NCBI GenBank assembly: GCA_021296165.1
Contig: JAGWAW010000077.1
Span: 908 to 8,224 of the forward strand
DNA length: 7,317 nucleotides
DNA from: Nitrosopumilaceae archaeon
GTDB taxonomy: Archaea; Thermoproteota; Nitrososphaeria; Nitrososphaerales; Nitrosopumilaceae
Direction of reading: 5' to 3'
The position numbers and the translations under genes were made by a program. Numbering within the stretch: position 1 is the first letter of the stretch; every line of letters starts with the position of its first letter. The notes under the pieces were generated by a model, which was not told the origin of the DNA, made no database searches, and worked only from the letters and a program-made list of their open reading frames with translations. This document shows positions 1 to 6,234 of the stretch, piece after piece.

Positions 1-194
1 GCGAGCTGCTGAACGGCTGCCGCGGACTACAAAAGGCCGACTCGGCGCTGGTCCGCGCCGCCATACTCCACTATAATTTTGTGCGTCCCCACCTGGGGCT
101 GGGGGGAAGGACCCCCGCCGCCGCGGCGAGGATCACTATACGTGGCGACGTGTGGCTCACCCTCATACAGAATGCCGCGCTGGCCTCCGCATGA
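1..194 (+). CDS. DDE-type transposase, C-terminal fragment (5' end outside window)
   Basis: An open frame enters from the left edge (first whole codon at base 3) and stops at TGA 192-194, giving 63 visible residues. Residues 23-30 read HYNFVRPH, followed by LGLGGRTPAAAARI and a terminal WLTLIQNAALAS. The pattern Y-N-x-x-R-P-H, then a glycine turn and T-P-A, is the hallmark end of the integrase/DDE catalytic domain of many insertion-sequence transposases, and the W-x-x-L-I-Q-N-A tail is, from memory, common in archaeal ones. The RPH stretch normally lies just after the catalytic Glu, which is off the window together with the two Asp residues, so activity cannot be judged. The IS family is not certain; IS6-like is one possibility. 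The frame has no start codon in the window because the gene begins upstream. Its terminal inverted repeat should lie within the next 100-200 bases. Confidence 0.8.
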   Translation, partial: ELLNGCRGLQKADSALVRAAILHYNFVRPHLGLGGRTPAAAARITIRGDVWLTLIQNAALASA

Positions 195-219
195 CGCCAC
201 AGTCTGCCGCATAGATGTT

Positions 220-310
220 CAAAAACCGATCCAAACGGGATATGCGCAGCCCACTTGGGACGGCTGCGTATCGACATTTGGTCACAGAGCCATTTTTGAG
301 GCGGTTTTTG
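220..310. repeat. Nested inverted repeats / possible branched stem structure
   Basis: The 9-mer CAAAAACCG at 220-228 is the exact reverse complement of CGGTTTTTG at 302-310. Inside this closing stem, bases 242-251 pair with 262-271 (10 pairs including one G-T) around a 10-base loop, and a weaker TGGT/GCCA hairpin follows near 277-290. It begins 26 bases after the transposase stop codon, so it may be a structured end of that insertion sequence. A small structured RNA is an alternative. There is no promoter evidence for a transcript. Confidence 0.35.
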
Positions 311-365
311 TCAAAGTCGGGAGGTAGAAACGAGCAGTCTGGCCTCGACACCCGCGTTTGCACGA

Positions 366-374
366 GAACCCCCA
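366..374 (+). repeat. Left 9-bp target-site duplication
   Basis: GAACCCCCA directly abuts the left terminal repeat of the 145-bp element. The identical 9 bases occur at 520-528, directly after the right terminal repeat. The match ends exactly at both element boundaries: the next bases differ on each side. That is the expected signature of a duplicated target. The C-run makes the match somewhat less surprising than for a mixed sequence. Confidence 0.7.
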
Positions 375-519
375 GTACACACTCAACCCCCCCCGATCTA
401 GGCCTGATTTTGATGTGATGCGAGCATATCGGCCTTGCTAACGGCGTGAAACGGTGTCAATTGGCAATATATGGACCTGTATAGTGTGTCTAAAATTAGC
501 AGGGGGGTTGAGTATGTAC
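375..519. mobile_element. MITE-like 145-bp element with 18-bp terminal inverted repeats
   Basis: The left end reads GTACACACTCAACCCCCC (375-392). The right end, read on the minus strand from 519, is GTACATACTCAACCCCCC (502-519): 18 bases with one mismatch. Weaker similarity continues inward (CTGATTTTGAT on the left, CTAATTTTAGA on the right). An exact 9-bp direct repeat, GAACCCCCA, flanks both ends. The interior is short, AT-richer than the genes and has no coding potential, so the element is non-autonomous and would need a transposase acting in trans. That transposase cannot be named from these ends. A third copy of the terminal motif lies at 7233-7248. The interior contains a TATA-like stretch (CAATATATGG, 465-473 region) that could in principle give outward transcription. 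The right end sits 19 bases before the trpE TATA box. Inverted repeats and duplication are seen directly; transposition is the inference. Confidence 0.75.
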
Positions 520-528
520 GAACCCCCA
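520..528 (+). repeat. Right 9-bp target-site duplication
   Basis: Second exact copy of GAACCCCCA, immediately after the right terminal repeat. Removing 375-528 would restore a continuous pre-insertion sequence running from GAACCCCCA straight into TCCGCCACCG and the trpE TATA box. Confidence 0.7.
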
Positions 529-538
529 TCCGCCACCG

Positions 539-546
539 TTTAAATA
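539..546 (+). promoter_or_regulatory. TATA box of the trp operon promoter
   Basis: TTTAAATA matches the archaeal TATA consensus. The box ends 27 bases before the GTG start of trpE, so a start of transcription at the usual archaeal distance of about 25-30 bases from the box centre falls at or a few bases before the start codon. This predicts a leaderless or nearly leaderless trp mRNA, which fits the absence of a Shine-Dalgarno sequence before trpE. No other promoter was seen inside the operon. Confidence 0.7.
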
Positions 547-573
547 CGCCACTCCTCGCCCCCGCCGCCATGG

Positions 574-1917
574 GTGGACACATTTGGCAAGCCGCACCTT
601 GTGCCCGTACGGACCGACGAGGGTCCATACGATCTGTATAGGCGGCTCTCCCACGACCATTCCCACTCGTTCCTGTTCGAGTCGCTCACCGGACCAAATG
701 AGATGGCCGAGACCTCGGTTATGGGGTTCGGCCCCTCCACCATAGTACGGGGGTACGAGGACCACATCCGGGTCATAACCCCGGAGGGCGCCAGAACCAC
801 ACCCTCAGAGGACCCGCTGGGCGCGCTCCGAAACATGATGAAGACCACCACATATGACACCCACAGGTACGCGGGCGGCGCCGTGGGCATGGTAAACTAC
901 GATGCGGTACGGCTCGCCGAGCGCATCCCCCGGTCACACTATGTGCCCGAGCCGCTCTTCGAGTTCGGACTGTACGATGACGGCATACTGGTGGACCCCC
1001 GCACCGGAGCCAAGCACTACTTTTGGTATGACACCGATCGCTCCCACATGCTGGACGCAGACGAGCCCGCACCGGACCCATTCCACTCCACCGAGCCGGA
1101 GTCGGAGATGGACGCAGGACGGTTCGCCGCCATGGTGGAGAGGGCCAAGGAGTACATATACGAGGGGGACATATTCCAGGCGGTCCTCTCCAGACGCTTC
1201 TCCTTTGGGGTTTCGGGGGATCCCATAGCCTTGTACTCGCGGCTGCGCCGCATGAACCCGTCCCCGTACATGTTCCACCTCAAGCAGGGGTCCCGCACGG
1301 CCATAGGGGCCTCCCCGGAGATGCTGGTGCGGGTGACCGGCAGCCTGGCCGAGACATTCCCCATCGCCGGGACGCGGCGCGTCGAGGCATCCGCACAGGA
1401 GACCCGGAGGCTGGCCGAGGAGATGCTACACGACGAGAAGGAGCGCGCCGAGCACACCATGCTGGTGGACCTGGGGCGCAACGACATAGGGAGGGTCTGC
1501 AGGTATGGAACGGTACAACCGCGCTCGCTGATGGAGGTCAAAAAATTCAGCCACGTGCAGCACATGGTCACACATGTGGCCGGGGAGCTGGATCCCAAGC
1601 ATGACATGTTCGACGCGTTCCGCGCCGTCTTTCCGGCCGGGACGGTCTCGGGAGCCCCCAAGGTCCGGGCCATGGAGATAATAGACGAGCTGGAGCCGTC
1701 GTCCCGGGGCCCGTACGCGGGGGCGGTGGGCTACTTCTCGTACAACGGGTGCTGCGACTTTGCCATAGCAATCAGGGGGATATTCATCGAGGGGGACAGG
1801 GGATTCATACAATCGGGGGCCGGCATCGTGTACGACTCGGTCCCGTCCCGGGAGTTTACAGAGACCGAGGAGAAGGCCGGCGCCATGCTGCAGGCAGTCC
1901 GGGGGGCCGAACAATGA
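574..1917 (+). CDS. trpE: Anthranilate synthase component I (TrpE)
   Basis: TrpE converts chorismate to anthranilate using ammonia supplied by TrpG, the first committed step of tryptophan synthesis. The 447-residue product is a normal length for archaeal TrpE. The chorismate-binding domain is intact: IGASPEML, PIAGTRRV, the ERAEHTMLVDLGRND block (with conserved His294) and GTVSGAPKV (356-364), followed by YAGAVGYFSYNG and SGAGIVYDS. Two motifs tied to tryptophan feedback inhibition are present: FLFES (33-37, corresponding to the LLES-type motif) and NPSPYM (228-233), so allosteric control by tryptophan is likely. GTG 574 is the only possible start after an in-frame TAA at 541, and it lies just downstream of a TATA box with no leader. 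The stop codon overlaps the trpG start as ATGA. It is the first gene of the six-gene operon. Confidence 0.96.
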   Translation: MDTFGKPHLVPVRTDEGPYDLYRRLSHDHSHSFLFESLTGPNEMAETSVMGFGPSTIVRGYEDHIRVITPEGARTTPSEDPLGALRNMMKTTTYDTHRYAGGAVGMVNYDAVRLAERIPRSHYVPEPLFEFGLYDDGILVDPRTGAKHYFWYDTDRSHMLDADEPAPDPFHSTEPESEMDAGRFAAMVERAKEYIYEGDIFQAVLSRRFSFGVSGDPIALYSRLRRMNPSPYMFHLKQGSRTAIGASPEMLVRVTGSLAETFPIAGTRRVEASAQETRRLAEEMLHDEKERAEHTMLVDLGRNDIGRVCRYGTVQPRSLMEVKKFSHVQHMVTHVAGELDPKHDMFDAFRAVFPAGTVSGAPKVRAMEIIDELEPSSRGPYAGAVGYFSYNGCCDFAIAIRGIFIEGDRGFIQSGAGIVYDSVPSREFTETEEKAGAMLQAVRGAEQ

Positions 1918-2495
1918 ACATCATCATAATAGACAACTATGACTCGTTTGTGTACAACATAGCCCAGTATGTGGGGAGTATGGGGGCGCGGTGCGAGGTG
2001 GTGCGGAATGACCGCATCGGCGTCGGGGACATACCCCACAAATATGACGGCATCATAATATCGCCGGGCCCCGGCGTACCCTCGGGCAGGTACTTTGGGG
2101 TGTGCCCGGAGGTGATACGGGAACTGGGCACATCCATTCCAATACTGGGCGTCTGCCTGGGCCACCAGGGTATCGTGGAGGCGTACGGCGGGATAGTAAC
2201 TAATGCCGGATGCGTCCGGCACGGCAAGACCAGCCCCATCATACACGATGGTACCGGCGTGCTCCGGGGTGTGCCCTCGCCATTCCCGGCCACCAGGTAC
2301 CACAGCCTGGTGGGCGAGCGCACCGCCATCCCCGACTGCCTAATGGTGAACGCGACGGCCGGCGACGACGGCGAGGTGATGGGCGTGCGGCACCGCACAC
2401 ACCCGGTGGCGGGGGTGCAGTTCCACCCCGAGTCCATTATGACCCGGTATGGCCAAAGGATACTGGGCAACTTTCTGGAGGACGTGCGGCGTTGA
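1914..2495 (+). CDS. trpG: Anthranilate synthase component II, glutamine amidotransferase (TrpG)
   Basis: TrpG hydrolyses glutamine and channels ammonia to TrpE. The 193-residue product is a stand-alone class I amidotransferase: an N-terminal IIIIDNYDSFVYN segment, the oxyanion-region SPGPG (50-54), the nucleophile Cys81 in GVCLGHQ, and the His171/Glu173 pair in FHPES complete the catalytic triad. The frame is open further upstream into trpE, but the family N-terminus (M-N-I-I-I-I-D-N-Y-D-S-F) begins precisely at ATG 1914, which overlaps the trpE stop as ATGA. No clear Shine-Dalgarno sequence precedes it, so translation is probably coupled to trpE. It lacks a fused phosphoribosyltransferase domain, which is encoded separately by the next gene. 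In some organisms the TrpG subunit also serves para-aminobenzoate synthesis; nothing here indicates that. Confidence 0.96.
   Translation: MNIIIIDNYDSFVYNIAQYVGSMGARCEVVRNDRIGVGDIPHKYDGIIISPGPGVPSGRYFGVCPEVIRELGTSIPILGVCLGHQGIVEAYGGIVTNAGCVRHGKTSPIIHDGTGVLRGVPSPFPATRYHSLVGERTAIPDCLMVNATAGDDGEVMGVRHRTHPVAGVQFHPESIMTRYGQRILGNFLEDVRR
2477..2481 (+). promoter_or_regulatory. Shine-Dalgarno sequence deciding the trpD start
   Basis: GGAGG lies 10 bases before TTG 2492, the same kind of spacing as GGAGG (4271-4275) before the trpB GTG and GGAGG (3505-3509) before the trpC ATG. It is 28 bases from the alternative ATG 2510, too far to serve it, so it favours the TTG start. Confidence 0.5.
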
Positions 2496-3520
2496 GCATC
2501 CACGAGGATATGATACGCCTGGCCGGCGCGGCCGGCTGCGGGGGCAGGGCGGACCGCGTGATCGAGTACATGCTGGCCGGAGAGGGGACCGACGACACCT
2601 ATGCGGCCATACTGGGGGCCCTCGCATCCAGGGAGCAGTCCGACGGGGAACTGGAGACCATGCTGCATACCATACGGGGGTTCATGGTACAGGTGGGGTG
2701 GGATGGGGACCCCGCCATAGACGTGTGCGGCACGGGGGGGGATGGCCTGGGGACGTTCAACATATCCACCGCGGCGGCCTTTGTGGCCGCCGCCTCGGGG
2801 GCCACCGTGGCAAAGCACGGCAACCGCTCCAGCTCCGGAAATTCGGGGAGCGCCGAGCTATTCCAAAGATTGGGGGTGGACATCACGGCCTGCCCGGTGG
2901 AGCGGATGCTGAATGTATGTCGAATCTGCTTTATGTTCGCGCCCCGGTACCACACGGCGGCCCGGCACGTGGCCGCGGCCCGCCGCACACTGGGCATGCG
3001 CACCATATTCAACACGCTGGGGCCCCTCTGCAACCCCGCCGGCGTGCGCCGCCAGCTGGTGGGCGTCTCCGACCAGAGTATGGTGGGCAGGATGCCCCAC
3101 ATACTGGCAGGGTGCGGCGCCGAGCGTATAGTATGCGTGATGTCGGCGGAGGGCGCCGACGAGCTCCTGGCCGTCTCCGGGAATATGGTGTGCTCGTATG
3201 TGGACGGCGAATACCACACCGGTATGGTGCGGCCCGAGGATGTGGGGGCGCGCCAAGCTACCATATCGGACATACTGCTGGGCGGCCGGGACCCGCTGTA
3301 TATGTTCGCAGGAGCGGTCTGCGGCCGGGCTGATATAGGAGCGGTGCACACCGTGGCGATGAACGCGGGCGCCGGGCTGTACGCGGCCGGGCTGGCCAAA
3401 GACCTGCGGGAGGGGTTCGGGGACGCCTTGGAGTCCATAGAGTCGGGCAGGACCGAGAAGCTACTACTCCAGTTCACCAAACTGTACGGGAATGAGACTA
3501 TCCTGGAGGGCATTATATGA
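2492..3520 (+). CDS. trpD: Anthranilate phosphoribosyltransferase (TrpD)
   Basis: TrpD transfers the phosphoribosyl group of PRPP to anthranilate. The product is 342 residues from TTG 2492, the usual family length. The helical N-terminal region leads to the PRPP loop VCGTGGDGLGTFNIST (GTGGD at 80-84), then AKHGNRSSSGNSGSAELF, the anthranilate-side RRTLGMRTIFNTLGPLCNPAG block, and the Mg-binding Asp-Glu in GADELL. The KHGNRS motif is intact, while the following SSKSG of many homologues is SGNSG here. The open frame runs back to base 2210 inside trpG, but that extension is a shadow of trpG. TTG 2492 overlaps the trpG stop as TTGA and has GGAGG 10 bases upstream. ATG 2510 (336 residues) is the alternative start, with only a poorly spaced GAGG before it. 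The stop overlaps the trpC start. Confidence 0.94.
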   Translation: MSIHEDMIRLAGAAGCGGRADRVIEYMLAGEGTDDTYAAILGALASREQSDGELETMLHTIRGFMVQVGWDGDPAIDVCGTGGDGLGTFNISTAAAFVAAASGATVAKHGNRSSSGNSGSAELFQRLGVDITACPVERMLNVCRICFMFAPRYHTAARHVAAARRTLGMRTIFNTLGPLCNPAGVRRQLVGVSDQSMVGRMPHILAGCGAERIVCVMSAEGADELLAVSGNMVCSYVDGEYHTGMVRPEDVGARQATISDILLGGRDPLYMFAGAVCGRADIGAVHTVAMNAGAGLYAAGLAKDLREGFGDALESIESGRTEKLLLQFTKLYGNETILEGII

Positions 3521-4290
3521 TGTCCGGAACGCTGGCCACCCTCTGCGGGAACTCTAGGCGGGCCATCCGGTATGGCACATACGACACCGGGGCGGCCGGG
3601 GAGCGGAGCGGAACCGGCATGAGAGAGGCGCTCCTGCATGCCCGGGGGGCGGCCATAATATCCGAGATAAAGTTCGCCTCGCCGTCCCTGGGCACCATCC
3701 GTACCGCGCAGGATCCGGGGGAGGTGGCCACACAGATGGTGGAGGGCGGCGCGGCAGCCATCTCGGTGTTGACCCAGCCGTACCTCTTCGGCGGCTCGCC
3801 TACATATCTGGCGCGGGTCCGGGAGGCGGTACGCGTCCCCATACTGATGAAGGATATCGTGGTGGATGTGGCACAAATCGAGGCGGCGCGCCGGCTGGGG
3901 GCCGACTGCATACTGCTGATACAGGCCGTATTCGATGCCGGGTACGCGCATGACATGGACGGCATGATAGATATGGCCCACGGGTATGGCATGCAGGTGC
4001 TGGCCGAGGTGCACGACACATCGGAGCTGGAGTCGGCCCTGGCCACAGAATGCGACATCATAGGCGTGAACAACCGCAACCTGGACACCCTGGAGATATC
4101 CCTGGAGACCACCAGACATGTATTGGCCGGGTATGCCGACCGGAGGCCGGCCATATCGGAGAGCGGCATAGAGTCGCCCCGCGACATCACATACCTGAGG
4201 GGGTGCGGGGCCTCGGCATTTTTGGTGGGCACGGGCATAATGAAACACGGCAACGTTAAAGGGGGCGTCAGGAGGCTGGTCGGGTCGTGA
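3517..4290 (+). CDS. trpC: Indole-3-glycerol phosphate synthase (TrpC)
   Basis: TrpC closes the indole ring, converting carboxyphenylaminodeoxyribulose phosphate to indole-3-glycerol phosphate. The 257-residue product is a single TIM-barrel domain with the expected active-site residues: Glu50 and Lys52 in SEIKFASPS, Lys112 in LMKDIVVD, Glu164 in LAEVHD, the NNRNL segment (185-189), and SESGI. The barrel also shows VLTQPYLFGGS and a phosphate-binding FLVGTGIM near the end. Its length leaves no room for the fused TrpF domain found in some bacteria, so it does not explain the missing isomerase. ATG 3517 overlaps the trpD stop as ATGA and has GGAGG 7 bases upstream; a second ATG follows immediately at 3520. 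The N-terminal 45 residues are poorly conserved compared with typical homologues, though the spacing to the EIK motif is normal. Confidence 0.95.
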   Translation: MMSGTLATLCGNSRRAIRYGTYDTGAAGERSGTGMREALLHARGAAIISEIKFASPSLGTIRTAQDPGEVATQMVEGGAAAISVLTQPYLFGGSPTYLARVREAVRVPILMKDIVVDVAQIEAARRLGADCILLIQAVFDAGYAHDMDGMIDMAHGYGMQVLAEVHDTSELESALATECDIIGVNNRNLDTLEISLETTRHVLAGYADRRPAISESGIESPRDITYLRGCGASAFLVGTGIMKHGNVKGGVRRLVGS

Positions 4291-5450
4291 GCGATACGGG
4301 CAAGTTCGGGGGGTATGGGGGAAGCTACATACCAGAGACGCTGGTGCCCGCCGTCGAGGAGCTGGCCGAGGCATATGGCCGGCTGGCAGATGACGCCTCG
4401 TTCCGGGCCGAGCTGGACGGGTACCTCCAAGAGTATGCCGGCAGGCCCACGCCGCTATACCTGGCCCGCAACCTCACCGAGAGGGTGGGCGGGGCGCGCA
4501 TCTACCTCAAGCGCGAGGACCTCTGCCACGGCGGCGCCCACAAGATAAACAACACCTTGGGCCAGGCCCTGCTGGCCCGGCGCATGAAAAAGTCCCGCAT
4601 AATAGCGGAGACGGGGGCCGGCCAGCACGGCGTGGCCACGGCCATGGCCTGCGCCGCCCTGGGCATGAAGGCGGCCGTATACATGGGGAGCCGGGACGTC
4701 GAGAGGCAGCGGCTCAACGTGTACCGGATGAACCTGCTGGGGTCTGAGGTGATACCGGTCGAGTCCGGTTCTCGCACCCTAAAAGACGCCATAAACGAGG
4801 CCATCCGGGACTGGATAACCAACGTGGACGGCACCTACTACCTGCTGGGCTCGGCGGTGGGGCCGCACCCGTACCCGGTGATGGTGCGGGACTTTCAGAG
4901 CGTCATAGGCCGGGAGATTATGGAGCAGATCGGCGAGCCGGACGCCGCCGTCGCCTGCGTGGGGGGCGGCTCCAACGCCATAGGGACGTTCCACCCGCTG
5001 GCCTCCGGCCCGACCCGGCTGGTGGGCATAGAGGCGGGGGGCCGGGGCATCGACACGGGCCTGCACTCGGCCACCCTGACGGCGGGCCGGCCGGGGATAC
5101 TCCACGGGATGATGTCATATCTGCTCCAGGATGACGCCGGCCAGATATCCGAGACGCACTCGATATCTGCGGGCCTGGACTATCCGGGGGTGGGCCCCGA
5201 GCACGCGCACTACAAGGATATAGGACGGGTGGAGTACAGCACGGCCACCGACAGAGAGGTCATAGACGCCTTTACACTACTGTGCCGCACCGAGGGGATA
5301 ATACCTGCCCTGGAGTCGGCCCACGCCCTGGCCGGGGCGGTGCGGCTGGCCGCCAATATGAAAGAGTCCGAGAGTGTGGTGGTGACGCTCTCCGGCAGGG
5401 GGGACAAGGACATTGGAATAGTGAGGGAGTATGGCAGGCAGGATAGGTGA
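4287..5450 (+). CDS. trpB: Tryptophan synthase beta subunit (TrpB)
   Basis: TrpB is the PLP enzyme that condenses indole with serine to give tryptophan, working in an alpha2-beta2 complex with TrpA. The 387-residue product is of the classical TrpB1 type: N-terminal GKFGGYGGSYIPETL, then LKREDLCHGGAHKINN with the PLP Schiff-base Lys86, ETGAGQHGVATA with the catalytic Glu, the phosphate-binding GGGSNAIG, and a C-terminal SGRGDKD. In the PLP-lysine segment many homologues have L-N-H-T-G-A-H-K; here it is L-C-H-G-G-A-H-K, a mild variation. GTG 4287 overlaps the trpC stop as GTGA, and GGAGG at 4271-4275 lies 11 bases upstream. The direct trpC-trpB junction leaves no room for trpF. Its last 20 bases overlap trpA, the usual partner gene. 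Confidence 0.97.
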   Translation: MSDTGKFGGYGGSYIPETLVPAVEELAEAYGRLADDASFRAELDGYLQEYAGRPTPLYLARNLTERVGGARIYLKREDLCHGGAHKINNTLGQALLARRMKKSRIIAETGAGQHGVATAMACAALGMKAAVYMGSRDVERQRLNVYRMNLLGSEVIPVESGSRTLKDAINEAIRDWITNVDGTYYLLGSAVGPHPYPVMVRDFQSVIGREIMEQIGEPDAAVACVGGGSNAIGTFHPLASGPTRLVGIEAGGRGIDTGLHSATLTAGRPGILHGMMSYLLQDDAGQISETHSISAGLDYPGVGPEHAHYKDIGRVEYSTATDREVIDAFTLLCRTEGIIPALESAHALAGAVRLAANMKESESVVVTLSGRGDKDIGIVREYGRQDR

Positions 5451-6234
5451 GCTGTTCGGCCGGCTGTCAGGGCGGGGCGAGCGGGCCCTGATAACATATG
5501 TGATGGCGGGATATCCGGACCACGACTCCAGCATGGCCGCCGTCCGGGGCCTGGTGCGGGGGGGAGCCGACCTCATAGAGTTGGGGTTCCCGTTCTCGGA
5601 TCCGCTGGCCGACGGGCCGGTCATTCAGGACGCGGCCACCACATCCCTGGGAATGGGCATGTCCATGGGGACATACCATGGTATGGTGCGGGGTATACGG
5701 GAGTATGCGGACACGCCGGTGGTGATGATGACATACGCGAACATCGCCCACAGCATGGGGTATGGGCGGTTCGCCTCCGAGTCGGCCCAGGCGGGGGTGG
5801 ACGGCTTCATACTGCCGGACATGCCGGTGGAGGAGTCCGGAGACTACACCCGGGAGGCGCGCCGGAATGGCACCGATACCATATTCTTGGTGTCGCCCAA
5901 CACGCCGGCGCGGAGGGTGTCCCGGATAGCGCGGGCCTCCACCGGGTTCCTGTATATGGTGGCCGTGTACGGCACCACCGGGGCGCGGGGCGGCGTAAGC
6001 GGGGATGCCATAGACTCGCTGCGCCGCACCAAGGAGGCGGCCGGGGACCTGCCGGTGGGGGTGGGCTTTGGGGTGGCCGGTCCGCGGGACGTGCGGCGGT
6101 ACGCGGAGGCGGGCGCCGACGGGATAATAGTGGGCAGCGCCATACTCCGGGTTGTGGGCGAGTCGCCCCGGGGGGATATAGAATCGCGGGTGGCCGAGTT
6201 CGTGGCCTCGCTCAAGGCCCAGACGATACTGTAG
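5431..6234 (+). CDS. trpA: Tryptophan synthase alpha subunit (TrpA)
   Basis: TrpA cleaves indole-3-glycerol phosphate to indole and glyceraldehyde 3-phosphate and passes indole through a tunnel to TrpB. The 267-residue TIM barrel is full length. Catalytic Glu50 and Asp61 are visible in the block LIELGFPFSDPLADGP. Also present are GFILPDMP, the mobile loop GTTGARGG, and the phosphate-binding GVGFGVAGP and IIVGSAIL near the C-terminus. ATG 5431 lies within the last codons of trpB (20-base overlap), so translation is presumably coupled; a purine-rich GAGGGAG sits right against the ATG, too close for a standard Shine-Dalgarno. This is the last gene of the operon. Its 3' end overlaps the convergent HIT gene by 23 bases, and no T-rich terminator follows on this strand. 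Confidence 0.96.
   Translation: MAGRIGELFGRLSGRGERALITYVMAGYPDHDSSMAAVRGLVRGGADLIELGFPFSDPLADGPVIQDAATTSLGMGMSMGTYHGMVRGIREYADTPVVMMTYANIAHSMGYGRFASESAQAGVDGFILPDMPVEESGDYTREARRNGTDTIFLVSPNTPARRVSRIARASTGFLYMVAVYGTTGARGGVSGDAIDSLRRTKEAAGDLPVGVGFGVAGPRDVRRYAEAGADGIIVGSAILRVVGESPRGDIESRVAEFVASLKAQTIL

Larger units (their letters stand above)
195..573. other. Non-coding gap between transposase tail and trpE
   Basis: This 379-base stretch has visibly lower GC than the flanking genes and no convincing reading frame; the short frames in it lack recognisable motifs. Three things are visible. A nested stem-loop region lies at 220-310. A 145-bp inverted-repeat element with target duplication lies at 366-528. 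The trpE promoter lies at 539-546. The right end of the insertion sequence that owns the left-edge transposase should also fall here, but I cannot place it because its left end is outside the window. Confidence 0.7.

Noticed and set aside
163..418. Short frames on both strands between the transposase tail and the 145-bp element
   Set aside because: No recognisable motif, overlapping each other in opposite directions and covering the stem-loop region and the element's end; no promoter or ribosome site.
515..519. TGTAC upstream of trpE, resembling the TGTACA box bound by the TrpY repressor in some methanogens
   Set aside because: The TGTAC is the end of the terminal repeat and recurs at 375-390 and 7233-7248 as part of the same 16-bp motif; no TrpY gene is in the window.
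503..527. Palindrome GGGGGTT/AACCCCC just upstream of the trpE TATA box, as a possible repressor operator
   Set aside because: Its left arm is the element's terminal repeat and its right arm is the 9-bp target duplication, which also occurs at 366-374. The symmetry is better explained by the insertion.
2210..2491. Upstream extension of the trpD frame inside trpG, and of the trpG frame (1749-1913) inside trpE
   Set aside because: The extra residues are low-complexity shadows of the overlapping gene, while the family N-termini begin at 2492 (or 2510) and 1914.
2599..4374. 591-codon minus-strand open frame opposite trpD and trpC, and similar long frames opposite trpE, trpG, trpB and trpA
   Set aside because: They lie opposite genes with clear enzyme motifs, have no domains of their own, and are expected shadows in GC-rich DNA.
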